DNA of 32,749 bases from Burkholderiales bacterium (GTDB lineage Bacteria > Pseudomonadota > Gammaproteobacteria > Burkholderiales > Eutrophovitaceae): the NCBI GenBank assembly GCA_035560005.1, contig DATMAN010000003.1, positions 1-32,749 of the forward strand. The letters run 5' to 3'. Below the pieces are notes generated by a model that made no database searches, was not told where the DNA came from, and saw only the letters and a program-made list of their open reading frames with translations. Positions 1-6,800 of this stretch are shown here, piece by piece. Each line of letters opens with the position of its first letter. Position 1 is the stretch's first letter. Both the position numbers and the translations under genes were made by a program.

Positions 1-139
1 CCATGATCTGATCGGCAGACAGATGCTCTTGGCGCGAGAACAGCGCGTACGCGATCTCGATGCGCTGATGCGTCGGGTTGATTCCGTGAGCACGCAGCGT
101 GTCGGCGAGGTTGTCTCGGGTGTACGCAGTGCCTTGCAT
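1..139 (-). CDS. Fur-family transcriptional regulator, N-terminal part (runs off the window)
   Basis: The minus strand from 139 reads 46 codons beginning MQGTAYTRDNLADTLRAHG and continuing with THQRIEIAYALF and SADQIM. This is the start of the winged-helix DNA-binding domain of the Fur superfamily, in which a T-xQR-xxI/V helix precedes a segment like 'H.SA..I'. The metal-binding C-terminal half lies outside the window, so Fur, PerR, Zur and Irr types cannot be told apart. The ATG has no Shine-Dalgarno sequence, while a sigma70-like promoter places the transcription start about at the start codon. It is divergent from the pilus operon, with a gene-free stretch of about 390 bp between. Family assignment is secure; the subfamily is unknown. 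Confidence 0.8.
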   Translation of the reverse strand, partial: MQGTAYTRDNLADTLRAHGINPTHQRIEIAYALFSRQEHLSADQIM

Positions 140-146
140 GGCGGAA

Positions 147-175
147 ATTATAGGTAGACATTTGGACTCTGTCTA
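147..175 (-). promoter_or_regulatory. sigma70-type promoter of the Fur-family gene
   Basis: On the minus strand there is a TAGACA -35 hexamer (175-170), a 17-base spacer, and a perfect TATAAT -10 hexamer (152-147). The expected start of transcription, about 7 bases further, falls at 140-141, directly next to the ATG at 139. Both hexamers and the spacing are seen directly; the start site is inferred. Confidence 0.75.
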
Positions 176-176
176 A
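155..176. promoter_or_regulatory. inverted-repeat operator overlapping the -35 element
   Basis: TAGACA (155-160) and TGTCTA (170-175) form a perfect 6-bp inverted repeat around a 9-base spacer. A second, overlapping near-palindrome, TTGGAC-TCT-GTCTAA (162-176, one mismatch), shares the right arm. The repeat covers the -35 hexamer, the usual place for autorepression by Fur-family proteins. It does not match the classical Fur box as I recall it, so which protein binds is inference. Confidence 0.5.
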
Positions 177-230
177 TCCCGAGAAACCCCCGACCCTTCA
201 TCGGCTTACAGCCGTTCGCAGGACCGATCG

Positions 231-261
231 GGCCAGCGACAGGTCCCTGTGGCGGCTGGCC
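231..261. repeat. nested hairpin, gene-free region
   Basis: GGCCAGC (231-237) pairs with GCTGGCC (255-261). An inner ACAGG (239-243) pairs with CCTGT (246-250), giving a nested stem. No T-tract follows on either strand, so it is not an obvious terminator. Confidence 0.5.
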
Positions 262-279
262 GGATCACCCGCGGTCCGT

Positions 280-321
280 CGGGGAACGAATTCGCACAAC
301 GCTCCTGCCGTTCGTTCCCCG
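280..321. repeat. 11-bp perfect inverted repeat
   Basis: CGGGGAACGAA (280-290) and TTCGTTCCCCG (311-321) are exact reverse complements separated by 20 bases. The right arm is also the beginning of the first copy of the imperfect direct repeat. It could be an RNA stem in an untranslated leader or a protein-binding site; the sequence does not decide. Confidence 0.65.
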
Positions 322-354
322 GATTCAGCCGTCCGTCGGAACCCGCTTCGGCCG
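307..354 (+). repeat. imperfect direct repeat, copy 1
   Basis: The segment begins GCCGTTCG and continues through AGCCGTCCGTCGGAACCCGC to CTTCGGCCG. A second copy with scattered substitutions and small indels lies 127 bp downstream (434-483). The best-conserved core is GCCGTCC-TCGGAA-CCGCTT. Confidence 0.6.
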
Positions 355-433
355 CGCGCTCGCCTTCACGCATGCTGCGCGCCGAAAAATATTGCTGGGC
401 CGAAGACGTCGGCAAGGACCGCGAGTGGCATCC

Positions 434-483
434 GCCGTTCGGGGCACCGATCCGGCCGTCCATCGGAATCCGCTTTCGAGCCG
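434..483 (+). repeat. imperfect direct repeat, copy 2
   Basis: This copy reads GCCGTTCG, then GGCCGTCCATCGGAATCCGC, then TTTCGAGCCG, and aligns with 307-354 apart from scattered changes. It ends about 43 bp upstream of the first pilin start codon, a position that would suit a regulatory element for the operon. Confidence 0.6.
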
Positions 484-526
484 TATGCCAGTTGACTAGG
501 CTAATCATCGCAACAGGGAGAACGAA

Positions 527-991
527 ATGCGCACCAGATCCAACCGGTTTTGCAAGGCCTCGCGCGATCGCGGCTTCACCTTGATCGAGGTGATGATCGC
601 CGTTGGCATCGTCGCGATCCTGGCCGCGATCGCACTGCCTTCTTATCAACAGTACGTCGCGCGAGGAAAACTCGCGGAGGCAACCGCGGCGCTCGCCGGG
701 CAGCGGGTCAAGATGGAGCAGTACTACCAGGACAATCGAACCTATACCGGCGCCTGTGCGGCAGGTACGGTCGCTCCGCTGCCCACCGGAGAACATTTCG
801 ACTACGCCTGCAACATCCCGGTAGGCGGGCAAAGCTACACCATCACCGCGACCGCCAAGGTCAACTCCGGCGTGGATGGTTTTCAGTTCAGCATCGACCA
901 GAGCAACACCCGGCGCACCGTCGCCGTTCCCGCCGGCTGGCAGTTGCCGGCCGGCAATTGCTGGGTACAAAGGAAGAACGGCACATGCTGA
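527..991 (+). CDS. pilE: type IV pilin, PilE-like
   Basis: This 154-residue prepilin is probably a structural or PilE-type minor subunit of the type IV pilus, made as an inner-membrane protein and cleaved and N-methylated by PilD. A 16-residue basic leader ends at Gly16; the mature protein starts FTLIEVMIAVGIVAILAAIA with the conserved Glu at +5 and a hydrophobic helix. The C-terminus carries a Cys145/Cys154 pair, a typical disulfide-bounded D-region. The start is fixed by GGGAG seven bases upstream and by the leader. Its last seven bases overlap fimT. Major subunit versus PilE minor pilin cannot be decided; its place at the head of the minor-pilin operon favours the PilE minor pilin type. 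Confidence 0.9.
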   Translation: MRTRSNRFCKASRDRGFTLIEVMIAVGIVAILAAIALPSYQQYVARGKLAEATAALAGQRVKMEQYYQDNRTYTGACAAGTVAPLPTGEHFDYACNIPVGGQSYTITATAKVNSGVDGFQFSIDQSNTRRTVAVPAGWQLPAGNCWVQRKNGTC

Positions 992-1527
992 CCGCGCATC
1001 GCTCACAACACGGCGTGACGCTGATCGAGATTCTGGTCAGCTTCACGCTGGTCGCCTTGCTCATGGTCATCGCCGTGCCGGCTTACAACACCTGGCTGCA
1101 GAACACGCAGATTCGCAACGCGGCCGAAGCAGTCGTCAACGGCATGCAGATCGCGCGTGCCGAGGCGGTCAGGCGCAACACCTTGGCGCAACTGGTGCTC
1201 ACGGGCGGGTCGAGCTGGACCGTGTCGCTGCCGCTCACCGGAGAGCAGATCCAGGAGCGGCCGGCCGCGGAAGGCTCCGCAGGCGCCGTGGTCGCGATTC
1301 TCCCCGCGGCGGCCGATCGCATTTCTTTCAACGGCATGGGCTGGGTTGCGCCGAACAATGACGCCAGCCCGTCGATCACGCAACTGGACTTCAGCAACCC
1401 CAGCGGAGGCGCCTGCAAGCACGTGGCCGACGGACCGATGCGCTGCCTGCGGATTGCGATCTCGAGCGGGGGCGCCTTCCGGATGTGCGATCCGGCGGTC
1501 GCCGCCGGCGATCCGCGCGCCTGCTAG
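985..1527 (+). CDS. fimT: minor pilin FimT/GspH family
   Basis: This 180-residue prepilin starts at the ATG overlapping the end of pilE (985-991). Residues 1-10 are the leader ending in Gly; the mature end reads VTLIEILVSFTLVALLMVIAV with Glu at +5. The next segment (NAAEAVVNGMQIARAEAVRRN) matches the GspH/FimT pattern, in which an amphipathic helix carries 'A.aeA.rrn'. FimT proteins sit at or near the pilus tip, and some bind DNA during natural transformation; whether this one does is not visible. AGGA lies upstream of the start. The overlap with pilE suggests translational coupling. Confidence 0.88.
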   Translation: MLTAHRSQHGVTLIEILVSFTLVALLMVIAVPAYNTWLQNTQIRNAAEAVVNGMQIARAEAVRRNTLAQLVLTGGSSWTVSLPLTGEQIQERPAAEGSAGAVVAILPAAADRISFNGMGWVAPNNDASPSITQLDFSNPSGGACKHVADGPMRCLRIAISSGGAFRMCDPAVAAGDPRAC

Positions 1528-1548
1528 CGAAGCCTCGACGGAGGACAC

Positions 1549-1989
1549 ATGAAACCGGTTCGTCGGATCGGATCGAAACAGAGCGGTGTCACTCTGCTCG
1601 AGGCGCTGCTCGGCATCCTGATTTTTTCCATCGGCATCCTGGCGGTGGTCGGCATGCAGGCAGTGGCGATCAAGACCGTCGCAGAATCGAAGTACCGGAT
1701 GGATGCCAGTTTCCTTGCCAACGAAATCATCGGCGAGATGTGGGCCAATCGCGCCAACTTGGCGTCGTACGACTACGCCGGCGGCACGGTACCGGCGGTT
1801 CTCACCCGCTGGGTCGCCAAGGTCAACAGCGCGCTGCCCGGCGCCGCGGCCAATCCGCCCACCATCGAAGTCGCGGCCGGCAACGTCGTCACGGTGACGA
1901 TTTTCTGGCAACACCCGGAAGAGGCGAATCTCAGTCCTCCCCCCCCGCCGCACAGTCATACGGTCATTGCCTCGATCAACTGCTGCTGA
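1549..1989 (+). CDS. pilV: minor pilin PilV
   Basis: This is a 146-residue type IV prepilin. The leader MKPVRRIGSKQSG is followed by VTLLEALLGILIFSIGILAV with Glu at +5, and then by a GMQAVAIKTVAESKYR stretch typical of PilV. It belongs to the PilV-PilW-PilX-PilE minor-pilin set that primes pilus assembly and connects PilY1 to the tip. GGAGGA precedes the ATG by a few bases. It follows fimT by 21 bp and precedes pilW by 12 bp. Near the C-terminus a run of eight C (1939-1946) encodes five prolines, and the protein ends in two cysteines. Confidence 0.88.
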   Translation: MKPVRRIGSKQSGVTLLEALLGILIFSIGILAVVGMQAVAIKTVAESKYRMDASFLANEIIGEMWANRANLASYDYAGGTVPAVLTRWVAKVNSALPGAAANPPTIEVAAGNVVTVTIFWQHPEEANLSPPPPPHSHTVIASINCC

Positions 1990-2001
1990 CGGAAGGCTTC
2001 G

Positions 2002-3132
2002 ATGAAGACTGCACCTTTCAATATGCGCGGATTCAGCCTGGTCGAGATCCTGGTCGCCATGGTGATCGCACTGCTGGGGACGGTGATCATCTTCCAGGTG
2101 TTCGCAGTGTCGGAGGACATCAAGCGAACCTCGACCAGCGGAGGCGACGCCCAACAGTACGGGGCGCTCGCCTTGTTCACGCTGGAGCGCGACCTGCGCA
2201 TGGCTGGCTACGGGATCAACAACGCGGCCCTGCTCGGCTGCACGGTGCGCGCCTACGACGAGCTCGCCACGCCGCCCGACATTCCCAACTTTACGCTCGC
2301 TCCCGTGATCATCACGCCGGGCGCCGATGCCAAGACGCCCGACACGGTCGCGATCATGTATGGAGACTCCGACCTTCTGGCGGCTCCGGCCAAGATCACG
2401 CAGAACATGCCCTCGCCGGCGGCCACGTTCAAGGTCAGCAATCGCTTCGGCTTCTACCCTGGACACCTCGTGCTCGCCGCGGAGCCCGGCAAGGACTGCA
2501 CGCTCGCGGAAGTCACCGAAACGCCGGGCACGCCGGGACAGACCGACAACGTCATTCACAACAGCGGCAACTACATCAATGCCGCGGGAGCGAACGTGAC
2601 CGCACGCTTCAACAAGCCGAGCGGGCTGGGCATCAGCTACACCACCAGCGGCACGCTCTACAACCTGGGCAACGCGCCCATCAGAAACACCTACAGCGTC
2701 CAGAACGCACGCCTGATGCAGACTTCGACGTTCGCGACGACGCCCGGCGTCGCGGTGGCCATCGCGGAGAACATCGTGCACATGAAAGTGCAGTACGGGA
2801 AGGACGATGGCGTGGACAACGGCACCGTCGACCACGCGACCTTCGTGGCCGACGACGGCGCGGTCGACAACTACACCAATACCATGCCGGGCACGCCGAG
2901 CGCCGCCGACTGGGCCCGCATCATCACCATTCGGCTGGCGCTCGTCGCTCGTTCGGCACAGCCGGAGCGGCCCAACGTGGCCGCCGGACCTTGCGACGCG
3001 ACGACCGCGGCGCCGACCTGGTCGGGCGGCACGTTCGACCTGTCCAACGACCCGAACTGGCAGTGCTACCGCTACCGCGTGTTCGAGACGACCGTTCCGC
3101 TGCGCAATCTCATGTGGCAGCAGCTCTCGTGA
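2002..3132 (+). CDS. pilW: minor pilin PilW
   Basis: This 376-residue prepilin has the leader MKTAPFNMRG and a mature end FSLVEILVAMVIALLGTVII with Glu at +5. The segment ALFTLERDLRMAGYGI (about residues 57-72) is characteristic of PilW, whose members carry an 'ER.iR.AGY' helix. The length fits PilW, the largest of these minor pilins. It belongs to the PilVWX-PilY1 tip complex. GGAAGG lies just upstream of the ATG. It is the third of four consecutive minor-pilin genes, with short gaps on both sides. Confidence 0.9.
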   Translation: MKTAPFNMRGFSLVEILVAMVIALLGTVIIFQVFAVSEDIKRTSTSGGDAQQYGALALFTLERDLRMAGYGINNAALLGCTVRAYDELATPPDIPNFTLAPVIITPGADAKTPDTVAIMYGDSDLLAAPAKITQNMPSPAATFKVSNRFGFYPGHLVLAAEPGKDCTLAEVTETPGTPGQTDNVIHNSGNYINAAGANVTARFNKPSGLGISYTTSGTLYNLGNAPIRNTYSVQNARLMQTSTFATTPGVAVAIAENIVHMKVQYGKDDGVDNGTVDHATFVADDGAVDNYTNTMPGTPSAADWARIITIRLALVARSAQPERPNVAAGPCDATTAAPTWSGGTFDLSNDPNWQCYRYRVFETTVPLRNLMWQQLS

Positions 3133-3155
3133 TCCTGGCGACAAAGGACGCAGCT

Positions 3156-3782
3156 ATGAGGACGCACCGGTTCCCCCGTACCCCCGGCAATCTCCGCGGC
3201 CGCCAGCACGGCGTGGTGCTCGTGATCGCACTCATCGTGCTGGTGGCCATGACGCTCGCGGCCGTCGGGATGACGCGATCCATCGACACCGCGAATGTCA
3301 TCGCCGGCAATCTCGGCTTCAAGCAGTCGGCGCTCAACGCGACCGACAAAGGCATCGAGGCCGCCTACCAGTGGCTGGTGGCGCGCGCCGGCACGGCGAC
3401 CCTGAACAACTCGGATCTGACCGCGGGCTACTACTCCTCGATGCCCGGTTCGGAGCCCGACTGGACCGCCTCTGCGACCTGGAACGACGCCGTGGACCTC
3501 GACGGCGGCGCTGCCGATCCGGCGGGGAACGTCGTCTCCTACCTCATTCACCGCATGTGCACCTGCCCCGACGCGGCCTACAACGGCAACTGCGCCGGGG
3601 GCGCCGCCAATCAATGCGCGCTGTCCATGCCCACCGGCGCCGGCGCGACCGGCGGCAGCATGGCGGTGGGCGCGGTCGTGTTCGAAGGCACACCACAAGT
3701 CTATTACCGCGTCACGGTGCGTACGGCCGGCCCGCGGAACACGCAGAGCTACGTGCAATCGATGATCGCCGTTTCGCAATAG
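3156..3782 (+). CDS. pilX: minor pilin PilX
   Basis: This is a 208-residue PilX-type minor pilin. It begins with a basic segment ending RQHG, then VVLVIALIVLVAMTLAAVGM, and continues with a NVIAGNLGFKQSALNATDKG segment typical of PilX, where 'AGN..f...aLqaaE.g' is usual. As in other PilX proteins there is no Glu at +5 in a classical FTLIE motif. AAGGA lies about eight bases upstream of the chosen ATG, 23 bp after pilW. The same frame stays open far upstream through pilV and pilW, but that is chance openness at high GC. It is followed after 27 bp by pilY1, its usual neighbour. Confidence 0.88.
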   Translation: MRTHRFPRTPGNLRGRQHGVVLVIALIVLVAMTLAAVGMTRSIDTANVIAGNLGFKQSALNATDKGIEAAYQWLVARAGTATLNNSDLTAGYYSSMPGSEPDWTASATWNDAVDLDGGAADPAGNVVSYLIHRMCTCPDAAYNGNCAGGAANQCALSMPTGAGATGGSMAVGAVVFEGTPQVYYRVTVRTAGPRNTQSYVQSMIAVSQ

Positions 3783-3809
3783 ATTTCACCGGATCGCCTG
3801 GAGGTTGTC

Positions 3810-6800
3810 ATGAACCAGCCCAACGTCACACTTCTCCGCCGCGCGTCCGCGCTGGGCGCCCTGATGGCGGCCTGGCTGTGCGCGCCCGCGTTTGCGGCCC
3901 CGACCGACATCTCGAACACGCCGCTTTCGGCCTCTTCGAGCGGAGCGGTGCTGCCCAATCTGATGTTCGTGCTCGACGACTCGGGCAGCATGGGACGGGA
4001 TTACCTGCCGGACTACGCGACCGACAACGACACCTGCAAGACACGCTCGAGCGGCAACGACGACTGCAACCGCGGCGATCCGCCGTATTACTCGCCGCAG
4101 TTCAACACCATCTACTACAACCCGCAGGTCACCTATTACCCGCCGCTCGATGCCACGGGTGCTCCGTATCCGTCGCAGACCTCGCCGTGGACCAGCACCA
4201 AGACCGACGGCTTCTTCAGCAGCTCGGGCAACACGAACCTGATTACGAGCTTTCCGGAGATCGTGTACTGCGACGACTCGGGCCTGACCAACTGCCGGCG
4301 CAACGGCATCGACACCAATACCCCCTTTGAATATCGAGAACAGCCGCAGACGCTTGGGCCGGATATCGGTCGGACCTTTGGCTACCCTGAGTCGTCCTCA
4401 ATCACGATTTTCTCGACAAGCTCGGACATGACATACAGTGCAAACACGACCACCGCGACATGCCAGACGCTGAGCGCGCCGAGAGTCTGCCGAAACGCCT
4501 CGGGCAGCACCTTCATCATTACGATGCGAATCGCCAATCACGGGCTCGTGACGGGCGACAGAATCGAGGTATTTGGCAGCCAATGCGACAACGCCTTCAA
4601 CACGGGCAGCAGCCTTGTGAACGTCAACGTTGTCGATTCGAACACCTTCACCTACTTGGACGCCGGAAGCGCCACGAGCAATCGCAAGTGCACAATCAGG
4701 CGCCCGGGGTATCGACACGCACTGACGATCAACAGCAACCCGCACTACTACACGATCACGCCCAAGGAGCACTGCTCGGATGCCCAGCTCGTCAACTGTG
4801 TGGCGTCGACGGTCCCCACCACGGTCGCCGGCACGAGCTACAACTTCCCGGCGTACGTGCGCTACTGCAAGACCCGCGACGATGCGCACGCGCCGGCGCC
4901 GGTAAGCGGCAATCCACCAGGCGGTACCACCCCGCGTTGCCGGGCGAAATACGACACCACCTACGACAACCCGCGCTACGGCAACTTCACCCGCACCGAC
5001 ATCGTCTCCACGACGACCAGCTACGGCAACCGTCCCAACCGGCTCGACTGCGCCGCGCGGCCGGTATGCACCTACGACGAAGAGATGACCAACTTCGCCA
5101 ACTGGTACGCCTACTACCGCACCCGGATGCAGATGATGAAATCCGCCGCCGGGCGCGCCTTCGCCCCGATCGACGACCGCTACCGGGTGGGCTTCATCAC
5201 CATCAATCCGGGCTCGCCGGTCAGCTCGAGCAAGTACCTCAAGATCGACAAGTTCACCGCGACCCACAAGGCGGCCTGGTACAACATGTTCTACTCGCAG
5301 ACCTCGAACAGCGGCACGCCGCTGCGCGAGGCGCTGGCACGGGTGGGACGGCACTTCGGCGGGATCACCACCGGCATCAACAGCGGCATGCCGGAAGATC
5401 CGGTGCAGTACTCCTGCCAGCAGAACTTCACCATCCTGACCACCGACGGCTACTGGAACGGCAACGCCGGCGTGAATCTCACCGGCGGGTCGATCGGAGA
5501 CCAGGACAACGTGAACTCCGGCTATTCGACCCGCGCGGTTGGCGCCTTCGACGGCAACATCGGCGCGTCGAACACCCTGGCGGACGTCGCGCTGTATTAC
5601 TACAAGACCGACCTGCGGCCTGCAGGCTCGCTCGGTGCGCTGGGCACCGACGTCTCCAACAACAATGTGCCGACTTCCGCCAAGGACTCGGCGCCGCACC
5701 AGCACATGACCACCTTCACGCTGGGGATCGTGGAAGGGTTGATGACCTACCGCTCCGACTACGAGACGGCGGCGACCGGTGATTTCGCCAACATCAAGGC
5801 GGGTACCAGCGGCGCGTGCTTCTGGACTTCGGGCACCTGCAACTGGCCGTTGCCGGTGGCCGATCAGTTGACCGCGCTGGACGACCTCTGGCACGCGGCG
5901 GTCAACGGCCGCGGCACGTTCTACCTGGCACAGGACCCGAACCAGGTCGCCGACGGCTTGAGCGGCGCACTGACCGGGCTGAACGTCCGTACGGCAGCCG
6001 CGGCCGCTTCGGCCACCAGCAGTCCGAACATCACCCCGACCGACCGATCGATCTTCAGCTCTACCTACACCACGGTGCAGTGGAACGGGGAAGTCGTCGC
6101 CCAGGACATCGATCCGGCCACCGGCAACGTGGTGCCCACGATCAAATGGTCGGCCCAGACGCTGCTCGATGCCAAGGTCGGACCCTCGACCGACACGCGC
6201 ACGATCTACATGATCGACCCCGCGGCTTCCAACAAGCTCAAGTCCTTCCTGTTCACCAGCATGAGCGCCTCCGAACAGGCGTACTTCGCCAACAAGTGCA
6301 GCCCGACGAGCAACCTGTCGCAATGCGCGCTGCTGTCTTCTGCGGACTTGACCACCGCGAACAACGGAAAGAACATGGTCAATTTTCTGCGCGGCCAGAC
6401 CCAGCACGAAGGCACGATATACCGCGATCGCGTGCACGCCCTCGGCGACACCGTGAACGCGACACCGGCCTACATGCGCGAGCCGCGCTTCGCCTTCGCC
6501 GATGCAGTGACCCCGGACTACGCTTCCTTCAAGACGGCCAACGCTTCGCGCCAGGCCACCCTGTTCATCGCGGCCAACGACGGCATGCTGCACGCCTTCA
6601 ACGCCGACAACGGGCAGGAGATGTGGGCCTACGTGCCGAAGATCGTGATGCCGAACATGTACAAGCTGGCGGAGAAGAACTACGCCACCAAGCACGTCTA
6701 CCTGGCGGACGGCTCCCCGGTGCTGATGGACGTGTTCATCGGCGGTGCCTGGAAGACCATTCTGGTCGCCGGCCTCAACTCCGGCGGGCGCGGCTACTAC

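Larger units (their letters stand above)
176..526. other. gene-free region between the Fur-family gene and the pilus operon
   Basis: I see no credible gene here. Short open frames exist, but they have no recognisable protein, no Shine-Dalgarno sequence and low-complexity arginine/proline-rich translations. The region holds two inverted repeats (231-261 and 280-321) and an imperfect direct repeat of about 48 bp (307-354 and 434-483), listed separately. The promoter of the pilus operon should lie here. A TTGACT at 495-500 has no good -10 partner, and no convincing sigma54 site is present. Confidence 0.6.

Noticed and set aside
426..441. Sigma54-like site (TGGCAT) upstream of the pilin
   Set aside because: At the proper spacing the second element reads GTTC instead of TTGC, so the -12 half is missing.
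249..584. Open frame of 111 codons upstream of and overlapping pilE
   Set aside because: No ribosome-binding site, no recognisable protein, and it runs through the repeat region and into the true pilin gene in another frame.
1003..3144. Open frame of about 713 codons on the minus strand, antisense to the minor-pilin genes
   Set aside because: The translation is an Arg/Gly/Asp/His/Val-rich low-complexity sequence, and the plus strand has four genes with clear prepilin signals. It is a high-GC shadow frame.
1485..3155. Upstream extension of the pilX frame through pilV and pilW
   Set aside because: The frame is open by chance. The PilX N-terminus with its hydrophobic helix begins at 3156 with a ribosome-binding site.
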